This document shows positions 31,789 through 38,583 of a stretch of 64,000 nucleotides of DNA, in pieces (positions within the stretch are counted from its first letter, which is position 1; the number at the start of each line of letters is the position of its first letter). The translations under genes and the position numbers were made by a program. Source of the DNA: Pseudomonas sp. (lineage in GTDB: Bacteria > Pseudomonadota > Gammaproteobacteria > Pseudomonadales > Pseudomonadaceae); assembly GCA_030699825.1 (NCBI GenBank), contig JAUYKV010000065.1, forward strand, positions 1 through 64,000. Reading direction: 5' to 3'. Below the pieces are notes generated by a model. That model had not been told where the DNA came from. It saw nothing but the letters and a program-made list of their open reading frames with translations, and made no database searches.

Positions 31789-32193
31789 ATGGAGCCGGAT
31801 ATTCGTTGGAAGCAGCGGTTTGCCAATTTTGAAAAGGCATTTTTCCAGCTCCGGGATGGGGTTAAGCGCTATGGCGGCAATGCTGAAGCCATTATTAAGG
31901 AAGGTATTATTCAGCGATTTGAGTTTACTCATGAGCTGGCGTGGAAGGTGATGAAGGATTTTTTGGAGTACGAAGGTCACCAGAATATAACCGGCTCACG
32001 CAGTGCAACCAAGATGGCGTTCAGTATCGGTTTGATTGATGACGGGCAAGTGTGGATGGATATGCTCGAAAGTCGCAATAGAACGGTACACACCTATCAG
32101 GAAAGTATTCTGGAACAGGAATTTCAAAAGGTGGTGGGGGCTTATAGTTTATCCTTCAGTCAGTTTTACGCAAAAATGAAGAGCCTTTTATGA
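31789..32193 (+). CDS. HI0074-type HEPN toxin
   Basis: 134 residues from the ATG at 31789, preceded by AGGCAGGTGG. It shares the plan of the protein at 8962: DIRWKQRFANFEKAFFQL start, FEFTHELAWKVMKDFLEYEG helix and the RNase motif ESRNRTVHTYQ (RX4HXY, with the candidate AMPylated tyrosine). It precedes and overlaps its MNT partner by ATGA. It lies between tail copies 2 and 3 of the acetyltransferase. Confidence 0.88.
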   Translation: MEPDIRWKQRFANFEKAFFQLRDGVKRYGGNAEAIIKEGIIQRFEFTHELAWKVMKDFLEYEGHQNITGSRSATKMAFSIGLIDDGQVWMDMLESRNRTVHTYQESILEQEFQKVVGAYSLSFSQFYAKMKSLL

Positions 32194-32510
32194 AGTTTGG
32201 GCTGGCTCGAGATGCAATTGAGCGTATTCAATCGGTTTTCAATAGGTACCCTACGGTTGAAAAAGTAGTCATCTATGGCTCTCGGGCCAAGGGCAATTAT
32301 CGCGTCGGTTCTGATATCGACTTGACCTTGATGGGCGACAATCTGACTGATCCAATGTTGTCTGCGATCAAGTCGGACCTTGATGAGCTGAATACACCCT
32401 ATTTGTTTGATATTTCAATTTTTAACGATGTGCAGTCAGTCGATTTGAAAGAGCATATTGCCAGGGCTGGGCAAGTTTTTTATGAGAAGTCAGGGGATAG
32501 ATCGAAATAA
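32190..32510 (+). CDS. HI0073-type MNT nucleotidyltransferase antitoxin
   Basis: 106 residues. VVIYGSRAKGNYRVGSDIDLTLMG gives the GSx10DxD catalytic pattern and LFDISIF the third acidic residue. The C-terminal LKEHIARAGQVFYEK corresponds to the ending of the protein at 9378. It is translationally coupled to the HEPN gene and predicted to silence it by AMPylation. It ends 21 bases before a decayed acetyltransferase tail. Confidence 0.88.
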   Translation: MKFGLARDAIERIQSVFNRYPTVEKVVIYGSRAKGNYRVGSDIDLTLMGDNLTDPMLSAIKSDLDELNTPYLFDISIFNDVQSVDLKEHIARAGQVFYEKSGDRSK

Positions 32511-32531
32511 TTAAGGAGTGCTGGCTGGATA

Positions 32532-32695
32532 CTAGCCAGGGCGGCGATTTTGCCCATCTTGGGGTGGGTGTTCAGTTGGCCGGTGGCATGAAGATTGGCC
32601 CCTGGGCCTGGTTGCAGACGGGGTGTAGCGCGGGGTAACAGGTTGTGGTGGGCGACGGGACGGTATTGCAGGCTGATGGGGTGGTTGCTGGTTAG
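32532..32695 (+). pseudogene. Decayed acetyltransferase tail (copy 3)
   Basis: From GATTTTGCCCATCTTGGGGT onward the DNA follows the end of the acetyltransferase gene, but an in-frame TAA interrupts it after the GCSAG codons and a GTGGTGTGTGCGCCTG-type segment is missing. The ending GATGGGGTGGTTGCTGGTTAG matches copy 2. The REP unit follows as after copies 1 and 2. Confidence 0.8.
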
Positions 32696-32802
32696 GTTCT
32701 GTGGCCGGTGGTGGTGTCGGGCTTGAACTCGGGGGTGGTGTTTTGATTGTGGGCGGACGTTGTCCGCTTTCGCAGCTGAAGCTGCTCCTACGAGGCGCTG
32801 GG

Positions 32803-32901
32803 GTGTGGAACCTGGCCTACATCAACAGCTTGTCGCTGTGGCTGGACATCAAGAACCTGATCAAGCCGCCGTTCACCCTGCTGCCCAAGGACATCTACTG
32901 A
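32803..32901 (+). pseudogene. Possible remnant of an initiating sugar transferase (last 32 codons)
   Basis: The frame reads VWNLAYINSLSLWLDIKNLI then KPPFTLLPKDIY and stop. 'SLWLDIK' near a hydrophobic/basic end is the usual C-terminal motif of WbaP/PglC-type undecaprenyl-phosphate sugar transferases. Nothing of the rest of such a gene remains. It could be the scar of an earlier O-antigen allele with a different initiating enzyme. Confidence 0.45.
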
Positions 32902-32983
32902 CCCTACGGGGCTCGCAGGGTGGATGAGGCTTCACCTATCCACCATCACGATCTTATGGTGGATGAAAGCGCCATCCACAGGC

Positions 32984-33039
32984 TGTAAACAGGTTGTTTA
33001 CAAAGAAGGCCTTGAAAGGCTGTAAACATACTGTTTACA
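32984..33039. promoter_or_regulatory. Twin operators upstream of higBA
   Basis: Two perfect palindromes, TGTAAACA-GGT-TGTTTACA (32984-33002) and TGTAAACA-TAC-TGTTTACA (33021-33039), are centred 37 bp apart. The second ends nine bases before the higB ATG. HigA/GraA antitoxins bind such sites to repress the operon; two sites suggest cooperative control. Confidence 0.85.
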
Positions 33040-33047
33040 ATTGCCCA

Positions 33048-33326
33048 ATGATCAAGTCATTCAAACACAAGGGTCTTGAGGCCTTTTTCACGACTGGCAA
33101 GACCAAGGGCATCCAGGCCGACCACGGCAAACGCCTGTCTCGCCAACTGTTCGCCCTGAATGACGCGACCCAGGCCACCGATATGGACCTGCCCGGCTGG
33201 CGACTGCATGCTCTGAAAGGCGAGCTGGCTGGACATTGGTCGGTGCGCGTTTCCGGCAACTGGCGATTGACCTTCCGCTTCATCGGTGAGGATGCCGAGT
33301 TGGTTGATTATCAGGACTACCACTAG
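33048..33326 (+). CDS. higB: HigB (GraT-like) mRNA interferase toxin
   Basis: 92 residues from the ATG at 33048; the track start at 32994 lies inside an operator. IKSFKHKGLEAFFTTGKTKGI, DLPGWRLHALKGELAGHWSVRVSGNWRLTFRF and VDYQDYH match the HigB family, including the conserved Arg cluster and C-terminal YQDYH. It is a ribosome-dependent mRNA endonuclease in studied members. Its antitoxin gene follows 11 bases downstream with a good AGAGGA site. The twin operators upstream support autorepression. Confidence 0.93.
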   Translation: MIKSFKHKGLEAFFTTGKTKGIQADHGKRLSRQLFALNDATQATDMDLPGWRLHALKGELAGHWSVRVSGNWRLTFRFIGEDAELVDYQDYH

Positions 33327-33337
33327 AGGACTTGCCC

Positions 33338-33628
33338 ATGCGTATGCACAACCCCCCGCACCCTGCGCAAATCCTGCGCGAGGACGTGCTCCCCGAGCTG
33401 GACATCACCATCACCGACTTCGCTGCGGCCTTGGGTTATTCCCGTGTGCAACTGTCCAAGGTGCTCAACGGTCGCGCCTCGATCACGCCCGATCTGGCTG
33501 TGCGTCTGGAGCGTGCCGGTATCGGCCAGGCCCGCCACTGGCTGGCCATGCAGGCGAGCTATGAACTGTGGCAGGCCGAGCAGCGCGAACAGCCCGTAGT
33601 CAAGCGGCTGTACCATCACGCAGCCTGA
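33338..33628 (+). CDS. higA: HigA-type antitoxin
   Basis: 96 residues from the ATG at 33338 (the track TTG is two codons earlier), with AGAGGA upstream. NPPHPAQILREDVLPELDITITDFAAALGYSRVQLSKVLNGRASITPD is the VapI/HigA helix-turn-helix family signature. The protein binds HigB and represses the operon, probably through the two TGTAAACA palindromes. Both genes look intact. Confidence 0.93.
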   Translation: MRMHNPPHPAQILREDVLPELDITITDFAAALGYSRVQLSKVLNGRASITPDLAVRLERAGIGQARHWLAMQASYELWQAEQREQPVVKRLYHHAA

Positions 33629-33645
33629 TGAGTCATTGCGACACA

Positions 33646-33690
33646 GGAAGGTCCGGGCGGCGTTCCGTGACCTTGGCGCGAGGCTTTTGA
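33646..33690. repeat. GGTCCGGGCGGCGTTCCGTG repeat, copy 3
   Basis: It is closely related to the repeats at 2222 and 5178 on the other side of the O-antigen operon. It directly precedes acetyltransferase-tail copy 4. Confidence 0.65.
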
Positions 33691-33710
33691 TTGCGGAGCC
33701 AGCCGCAGGG

Positions 33711-34041
33711 CCGGGTAGGGCGGCCTCTGGTAACGGTGTGTATCCCCCGGGCCTGCGTGAGTCCTTCCGCTGTTATAGGGGCGGGTACGGCGATGATGGC
33801 GCTGGCGATGGTGGGCGTCGATGCGGTGATTGGTGAGGCAACTATCGTCAATGCTCATGCGACAGTCGATCACGATGCCAGCCTTGGTGATTTTGCCCAT
33901 CTTGGGGTCGGTGTTCAGTTGGCTGGTGGCGTGAAGATTGGCGCGCGGGCTTGGTTGCAGGCAGGGTGTAGCGCGGGGTATCAGGTTGTGGTGGGTGACG
34001 GGTTGGTGTGCGCACCTGGGACGGTATTGCAAGGAGAGTAG
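33711..34041 (+). pseudogene. Acetyltransferase 3' fragment (tail copy 4)
   Basis: The frame reads RACVSPSAVIGAGTAMMALA, then DHDASLGDFAHLGVGVQLAG and ends APGTVLQGE. It begins slightly further upstream in the gene than copy 2 (DNA matching GGCC..CTGGTAACGGTG). The last residues differ from the other copies, and the REP unit is not present after it. It is a diverged allele of the same gene end. Confidence 0.85.
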
Positions 34042-34151
34042 GTCGTGAGTGTTTTGCGGGCGTGTGTTTCCGGCACATGGTCATGACGCTGCGAAGCGCC
34101 TCACAAGGGCGAAACCCTGCATTTGAAGGTGAAAAATGACCTGATTTTCGA

Positions 34152-34400
34152 TTGAGACGCTGTTTTTTCAAATCATTGAGAAAATCAGCTCGGAAAACGG
34201 GACTACTTCAGACCTTCCCTAAGGCTATGGGAGTGGTTGCCCGCGCCAAGGGGATGACAGAGCTGGCCAAGGAAACGGGGCTGGCCAGAGAGCAACTTTA
34301 CAAGTCGTTCAGCGAACGCGGGAACCCTACACTGAAAACCATGCTGGTAGTGATGCGGGCGTTGGGAGTTGATTTGACCGCCCGGCCGCATGCGCAATAA
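34152..34400 (+). CDS. Addiction-module antidote-type HTH protein, probably N-terminally truncated
   Basis: The open frame starts at TTG 34152 but similarity begins at about FPKAMGVVARAKGMTELAKE, followed by TGLAREQLYKSFSERGNPTL and KTMLVVMRALGVDL. This is the C-terminal HTH of the HigA-like 'putative addiction module antidote' family, whose usual 30-residue N-terminal part (contacting the HigB-2-like toxin) is replaced by unrelated basic sequence. No toxin gene precedes it. It is likely a remnant of another module. Confidence 0.6.
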   Translation: MRRCFFKSLRKSARKTGLLQTFPKAMGVVARAKGMTELAKETGLAREQLYKSFSERGNPTLKTMLVVMRALGVDLTARPHAQ

Positions 34401-34404
34401 GAAC

Positions 34405-34436
34405 ACGCCTAGTTGAAGTAAACCCTAACTAGGCGT
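34405..34436. terminator. Inverted repeat after the antidote gene
   Basis: Perfect 10-bp arms ACGCCTAGTT and AACTAGGCGT with a 12-base loop begin two bases after the stop codon. There is no T-run, so its strength as a terminator is doubtful. The 220 bases after it up to 34657 show no supported gene and should contain the promoter of the next module. Confidence 0.45.
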
Positions 34437-34657
34437 CAGGCCGGCACCCTGCGCAACGTCAGGATAGGGCCGATACCGGCATTTTCTGTCGCTTCGCCAG
34501 CAACCTCTATGGCCTCAACCTGGCAGTCCGCACGCTTAGCGTACGATTTTGTCCGTTTTCTCTATGGTCCCCTTGGTGGCGAAAAACAGCCTGCGCAAGT
34601 TGCATGCAGTATGTGCGGCAGCCATAATCAGATCAGGCTTTCGAGTGGGTTCATATT

Positions 34658-34957
34658 ATGCGTCTGTCCAAAACCCAGCAATCTACTATCAAAGAACTTG
34701 CTATCGAAGTATTTGATGAAGAGGTGTCGGTGCATTTGTTTGGTTCTCGCACAAATGACCAGGCGCGCGGCGGGGATATTGACTTGTTGATTGTGGCTGA
34801 TCACCTCGTTACCGATAAAGTACGAAAAATCATACGCCTCAATGCCAAGTTGCAAATGGCACTGGGTGAACAGAAGTTTGATATCGTGGTTAAGGATTCT
34901 GGGACCATGGTTACGCCATTCCATCTTCACATTTTAGACTCGGCGATACGCTTATGA
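34658..34957 (+). CDS. MntA-type nucleotidyltransferase antitoxin
   Basis: 99 residues. VHLFGSRTNDQARGGDIDLLI carries the GSx9DxD motif and KFDIVVKD the third acidic residue. It resembles the protein at 7023 in length, motif spacing and gene order. It is coupled to the following HEPN gene by ATGA. The predicted role is AMPylation of its HEPN partner. Confidence 0.88.
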   Translation: MRLSKTQQSTIKELAIEVFDEEVSVHLFGSRTNDQARGGDIDLLIVADHLVTDKVRKIIRLNAKLQMALGEQKFDIVVKDSGTMVTPFHLHILDSAIRL

Positions 34958-35475
34958 GTGAGCAGGCTGAATCCACCGCTTTGCGCTTGTTGTCTTTGTT
35001 TGAGATTACTCACAAGGAGGCGACTCACCTGCTTTACAGTTGGCAGCAGTTGTTCAGCCAGCGACAAGTTGATATCGACTGGGTTAAAGGGTTGGACACC
35101 AGCCCGGATGAGGCCGTCATACTGGAGGCATTTGTTTCGCGTTACGCCAGATTGCAGGATAATATCGCCGGCAAGCTTATTCCCGTCTGGTTGGAGACCT
35201 TGTCCGAGCGACCTGCCAGTCAGCTTGAAAACCTGAATAAAGCCGAGAAATTAGGTGTAATTGCCAGCGTTGAGGATTGGCTGTCAGCACGCCAAGTGCG
35301 TAATGCCCTGGTACATGAATACATGGTCAATCCCGCCGATATGGCCGATGCACTCCAGCTTGCCAAAGTCGCGACCAGGCAATTTTTTGATACCTATAAT
35401 GCAATCAACGCGTATGTACACAACACCCATCCTGGGCTGGTGAGCAAACTGCCGGCGCGCATTGTTTTTCCGTAG
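34954..35475 (+). CDS. HepT-type HEPN toxin
   Basis: 173 residues, helical. ARQVRNALVHEYMVNP near residue 112 is the RX4HXY motif with the tyrosine that is AMPylated in the MntA-HepT system. LEAFVSRYARLQDNIAGKLIP parallels DQFVVRFSKLQDAMGAKLLP in the protein at 7339, so the two modules share ancestry. Probably an RNase toxin kept inactive by its MNT partner. After it, a TAGGGTAGGCGGCGCC ... GGCGCGCTGCGTAGCCCACC repeat fills the gap to the ParD gene. Confidence 0.85.
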   Translation: MSEQAESTALRLLSLFEITHKEATHLLYSWQQLFSQRQVDIDWVKGLDTSPDEAVILEAFVSRYARLQDNIAGKLIPVWLETLSERPASQLENLNKAEKLGVIASVEDWLSARQVRNALVHEYMVNPADMADALQLAKVATRQFFDTYNAINAYVHNTHPGLVSKLPARIVFP

Positions 35476-35600
35476 GGTAGGCGGCGCCAAGCACTAAGCG
35501 ATCAGGCACCACTACGTGGCGCGCTGCGTAGCCCACCAGACGCATCGCCGCTACCATCAGGAAGGGTTAAGCTGACCAACATCTATATCGGAGGCCCGCC

Positions 35601-35792
35601 ATGAGCGTCCCGCTTTCCCCCATCGTTTCCGAGTTCGAGACCGAAGAGCAAGCGGCCAGCTATGACCGCTGGTTCCGCGCCAAGGTGCAAGCCTCGCTCG
35701 ACGATCCACGCCCTAATATCCCGCACGATCAGGTGATGGCCGAGATGCGCGCCCTCATCGAGTCGAAGCGGAAGAAATGCGATGCTGGTTGA
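35601..35792 (+). CDS. Antitoxin of a ParE-type module (RelB/ParD-like stabilisation protein)
   Basis: 63 residues, ATG at 35601 with GGAGG upstream. SEFETEEQAASYDRWFRAKVQASLDDPRPNIPHDQV is typical of the short 'stabilisation' antitoxins paired with ParE, lacking an obvious full DNA-binding domain at the N-terminus. It overlaps the toxin gene by 11 bases. The antitoxin is intact although the toxin has a stop codon, as expected if loss of toxin activity relaxes selection. Confidence 0.8.
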   Translation: MSVPLSPIVSEFETEEQAASYDRWFRAKVQASLDDPRPNIPHDQVMAEMRALIESKRKKCDAG

Positions 35793-36051
35793 GTGGCGGC
35801 CGGAAGCTCGGGCCGCACTCTGGACCATTCTGGACTACATCGGCGAGCGTAATCCTCTTGCGGTCAATGACCTGTACCAAGCCATTGATGCCGCTACGTA
35901 GGCTCTTTCCCAGCACCCTTATCTGTACCGGTTCGGCCGGTTGTCCGGCACTCGGGAGATTGTCGTGCACCCGAAGTACTTGGTGGTCTACCGGGTGACG
36001 GATCACATTGAGGTCGTGAGTGTCCTACACGCCCGCCAGGAATACCCTTAG
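35782..36051 (+). pseudogene. ParE/RelE-type toxin with premature TAG
   Basis: The frame is 89 residues long, MLVEWRPEARAALWTILDYI ... VSVLHARQEYP, but codon 40 is TAG (35899-35901) in the sequence DAAT*ALSQHPYLYRFGR, where relatives usually have Glu; a single G-to-T change of GAG explains it. The C-terminal catalytic region cannot be made without read-through. The last 40 codons recur as a relic at 6844-6966. Confidence 0.88.
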
Positions 36052-36257
36052 TTGCATCCGATCACCCGCGCTCATTCGAGACGGACAGGCTGCCTGTTCC
36101 ATGACCATCCGGCCGGGCAGTACGCGACAGAGGCATTAAGCGCTTTTGTATAGGATCTACAGGGGGATGGGGGGCTGCTGCTGCGTATCCTTTCTTTGCT
36201 CTTGCCGGCAGGGCTACAATGTCTAAACTTTGTATAAACGAGCGTTTGGAGGCAGCC

Positions 36258-36512
36258 ATGACCGAAGCCGTCCTCGACATCAAACATTGGGGTAACAACC
36301 TGGGGGTCCGCCTGCCTGCGGCCGTGGCCCGTGCCGCGCATCTGCACGCCGACCAGCGCGTGCGCATCACGGTGGAGGGCGAACGGGTGATCATCACGCC
36401 CCTGCACGACGAACCCTTGACCCTGGAACAGCGGCTGGCTCGCTTCGACCCGGAACGTCACGGCGGCGAAGCCATGCCGAGCGACGAAGCCTTGGGTGCC
36501 GAGCGGTGGTGA
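36258..36512 (+). CDS. mazE: MazE-type antitoxin
   Basis: 84 residues from the ATG at 36258 after TTGGAGGC; the track start at 36219 is upstream of the likely promoter end. LDIKHWGNNLGVRLPAAVARAAHLHADQRVRITVEG is the swapped-hairpin AbrB/MazE DNA-binding domain, and LTLEQRLARFDPERHGGEAM the toxin-binding tail. It overlaps mazF by seven bases. The module is intact. Confidence 0.92.
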   Translation: MTEAVLDIKHWGNNLGVRLPAAVARAAHLHADQRVRITVEGERVIITPLHDEPLTLEQRLARFDPERHGGEAMPSDEALGAERW

Positions 36513-36883
36513 AACGCCCCGCCTCCTGGACACCGGATCGCCAGGACGTTATCTGGCTCGACTGCAATCCGCAGCGTGGGCAGGAAATGCGCGACCTGCA
36601 TCCCTTCCTGGTGCTGTCGCCAAAGGCCTTCAATAAACGTACCTCGCTGGTTATCGGTTTGCCGATGACCGCGGCCAGCTACAACGCCGACAACCCTTTT
36701 GCCATTACCGTGGGGGTGGCCAGTGGGCGCAAGGCCGGGCAAACCACCTATGTGCTCTGCCATCAGCCAAAATCCTTTGATTGGCGCCTGCGCGGCGGCA
36801 CCCTGCACCCGATGAAACGGATTTCGGATGTTCGCTTCGCCGAAGTATTGGCGCTGCTCAACCAGATCATTCAGTTGGCTTGA
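36506..36883 (+). CDS. mazF: MazF-type mRNA interferase
   Basis: 125 residues with GTG start at 36506 inside mazE. PDRQDVIWLDCNPQRGQEMRDLHPFLVLS and TSLVIGLPMTAA are the conserved PemK/MazF strands with the catalytic Arg and Ser/Thr positions; it is closest in style to ChpB/MazF. It cleaves mRNA at short motifs when not bound by MazE. A scar of a second mazF copy (its middle and 3' end fused) lies at 43603-43653. Confidence 0.92.
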   Translation: MVKRPASWTPDRQDVIWLDCNPQRGQEMRDLHPFLVLSPKAFNKRTSLVIGLPMTAASYNADNPFAITVGVASGRKAGQTTYVLCHQPKSFDWRLRGGTLHPMKRISDVRFAEVLALLNQIIQLA

Positions 36884-36965
36884 GCAAAACATGGATGTCG
36901 GCAGAAGCAGAGTATCCGCTTGTATATCGAAACAACATGGAAATGCGTGTATCAGAGCCTCTCTT

Positions 36966-37205
36966 ATCAAAAAATCTATATGTCATTGATTCAGGGGCCT
37001 TTTTGTGGGAGGGGCTTTAGCCGCGACTGGACTGGCACATTCTCGCGGCGAAAGCGGAGCGCCGCCCGGCCCTCCTACAGGGGGCTGCGGTGTTCTTGTG
37101 GGAGTGGCCGGGCGCTTGGTTTTGTTGTAGGAGGGGACTTTGTCCGCGAATGGGTTTGGGCCAGACCGACGGTTCGCGGCCAAGGCCCCTCCTACAGGGT
37201 GTGGC
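36966..37205. repeat. Cluster of REP elements
   Basis: The block opens with CTTATCAAAAAATCTATATG, the start of a composite repeat found again at 38062, 41642, 41822 and 62976, then three REP arms: GTGGGAGGGGCTTTAGCCGC, TGTAGGAGGGGACTTTGTCC and GCGGCCAAGGCCCCTCCTAC. It contains no gene. Confidence 0.75.
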
Positions 37206-37265
37206 GGAGCACCTCTTGAAGTCATCCGCCAATATATTGAGCAGCAACAGACTCCACCCTGAAGG

Positions 37266-37352
37266 CAAAAGCGAGGACGGTTACGCCGTCCGCGCTATCC
37301 TCCGCAGTGGCGGACCGTCCCGCCCTGAAGGGCGAGGTTTGCCGCGCAACCG
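37266..37352. other. Structured non-coding segment with two adjacent hairpins
   Basis: Hairpin 1 is GGACGG-TTACG-CCGTCC (37276-37292), extended by a GAGGA/TCCTC pairing; hairpin 2 is CGCCCT-GA-AGGGCG (37322-37335), followed by AGGTTTGCCGCGC. The layout resembles 3' ends of IS200/IS605-family tnpB genes, where the guide RNA lies, but no tnpB reading frame is present. It could be such a remnant or an unrelated RNA. Confidence 0.35.
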
Positions 37353-37411
37353 ATCAAAAAGCGCTATTTTTTATTGTGCTATGTGCAATATCACGTATGC
37401 TGTTTTTCGAG

Positions 37412-37426
37412 GTAAACAAAGTTTAC
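37412..37426. promoter_or_regulatory. Operator-like palindrome upstream of the RHH antitoxin
   Basis: GTAAAC-AAA-GTTTAC is a perfect inverted repeat, itself flanked by direct repeats ACGTATGC at 37393 and 37428. It lies 23 bp before the antitoxin ATG and just upstream of its GGAGG site. Autoregulation is inferred. Confidence 0.65.
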
Positions 37427-37448
37427 AACGTATGCGGAGGTCGTAATA

Positions 37449-37697
37449 ATGGCATCGCCTGTTCTGTCGTTTCGACTTGATGAGGAGCTTGTTTCCCAGC
37501 TGGACAAGCTGGCTGAGGCCACCGATCGGGATCGTCTGTACCACGTGAGGCGCGCCATGGCTCGTTATCTCGAGTCTGAATCGTGGCACTTGCAGGCGCT
37601 TGAGGTTGGTATCGAAGCTGCCGACGCAGGAAAGCTTACGGATCTGGCAACCGTCAAGGCTAAGTGGATGAGTCGTGCCGAAAATCCTAATAACTGA
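37449..37697 (+). CDS. Ribbon-helix-helix antitoxin of a ParE-type module
   Basis: 82 residues with GGAGG at a good distance. VLSFRLDEELVSQLDKLAEATDRDRLYHVRRAMARYLES is a CopG/ParD-type ribbon-helix-helix DNA-binding domain, followed by a toxin-binding helix (LATVKAKWMSRAE). It overlaps the toxin gene by 23 bases. The palindrome upstream is a likely operator. Confidence 0.9.
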   Translation: MASPVLSFRLDEELVSQLDKLAEATDRDRLYHVRRAMARYLESESWHLQALEVGIEAADAGKLTDLATVKAKWMSRAENPNN

Positions 37698-37965
37698 TCC
37701 AGCCGACAGTGATCTAGACGCAATCTTCGATTACTACGCGTCTCTCGTTGGAGAGGGGCGCGCAAGTGCGATCATTGTGCAGATCCTAGAGCAGCTAGAG
37801 TTCTTGGAAGCATTTCCCGGAATGGGCCGCCCCTCACTCAAACCTGATGTGCGGGAAGTGGTGATCACACGTTATCCCTTTCTCGTGCCTTACCGCCTTG
37901 TAAATGAAGAGATTCAAATTCTCAGGGTTATGCATCAACGAGCAGAGCACCCCAGCGATTGGTAA
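37675..37965 (+). CDS. ParE/RelE-type toxin
   Basis: 96 residues from the GTG at 37675. ILITDPADSDLDAIFDYYASL, LEFLEAFPGMGRPSLKPDVREVVITRYPFLVPYRLV and ILRVMHQRAEHPS are the conserved ParE strands and helix. ParE proteins poison DNA gyrase; RelE relatives cut mRNA, and sequence alone does not decide. It looks intact, unlike the ParE at 35782. It is followed by a 618-base gap of REP DNA before wbpM. Confidence 0.9.
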   Translation: MPKILITDPADSDLDAIFDYYASLVGEGRASAIIVQILEQLEFLEAFPGMGRPSLKPDVREVVITRYPFLVPYRLVNEEIQILRVMHQRAEHPSDW

Positions 37966-38061
37966 AACTGCGAAATTTGAGCAGCACTGGGTGTGCTCTG
38001 CTCGGCTGAGAAATGTTTTTGTGTGGCACTCGGTGTTTCACCCAGCCGGGGGCGCGCCTCT

Positions 38062-38250
38062 CATCAAACAACCTGTATGTCATTGATTCAGGAGGCTCTT
38101 TGTGGGAGGGGCTTTAGCCGCGACTGGACTGGCACATTCTCGCGGCTAAAGCCCCTCCCACAGGTATCCACAAGCCGACAGACACGTTAACCCCCTCCAG
38201 TTTGCTGCGCGACAGCGCGGCGTCTGGACGACGGGGGATCTCTTATCAAA
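38062..38250. repeat. Composite repeat A with 23-bp perfect hairpin
   Basis: The hairpin arms (38101-38123 and 38140-38162; TGTGGGAGGGGCTTTAGCCG... and its complement) are perfect over 23 bp with a 16-base loop. The unit runs from TCATCAAACAACCTGTATG to GGGGGATCTCTTATCAAA and is nearly identical to 41642-41831, so it forms direct repeats around wbpM and the broken VapBC. Confidence 0.85.
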
Positions 38251-38282
38251 AAAGAAATAACTCGTTGTTTTATAAATAGAAA

Positions 38283-38400
38283 TTTAATCTGCACAAAGAC
38301 CTGTGGGAGGGGCTTTAGCCGCGAAGCTGTGCTATGACGCGAAGAATTCGCGGCTGAAACGAAACGCCGCCCGGCCGCTCCCGCAGGTGCCCACAAGCCG
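38283..38400. repeat. REP element upstream of wbpM
   Basis: GTGGGAGGGGCTTTAGCCGC and GGCTGAAACGAAACGCCGCC arms bound it, and a second GTTTGCTGCGCGACAGGGCG piece follows. The remainder of the 618-base gap to wbpM contains no supported gene; a GTTTTTACCCGGCGGGGCTT segment just upstream could belong to the wbpM promoter region. Confidence 0.65.
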
Positions 38401-38583
38401 ACAGACAGGTTAGATCCACCCCCGTTTGCTGCGCGACAGGGCGTGCCTCCTACAGGGTTTGGCGGTGTGCTTTGTTTCTGTAGGTGGCGTGCATTTGCTG
38501 TTGGTTTTTCCATCAATAGTCAGGTTTTTACCCGGCGGGGCTTACTCCGCTGGTTTTCAAGTTCTCAGGATTGAGGTGTTGTT

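Noticed and set aside
32701-32901. 66-residue + strand ORF as a gene
   Set aside because: Its first half is REP DNA; only the last 32 codons resemble a protein, so it is listed as a possible remnant instead.
38062-38250. CRISPR-like repeats in the REP-rich gaps
   Set aside because: The repeats are few, long, internally palindromic and unequally spaced, without spacer-like unique segments or cas genes.
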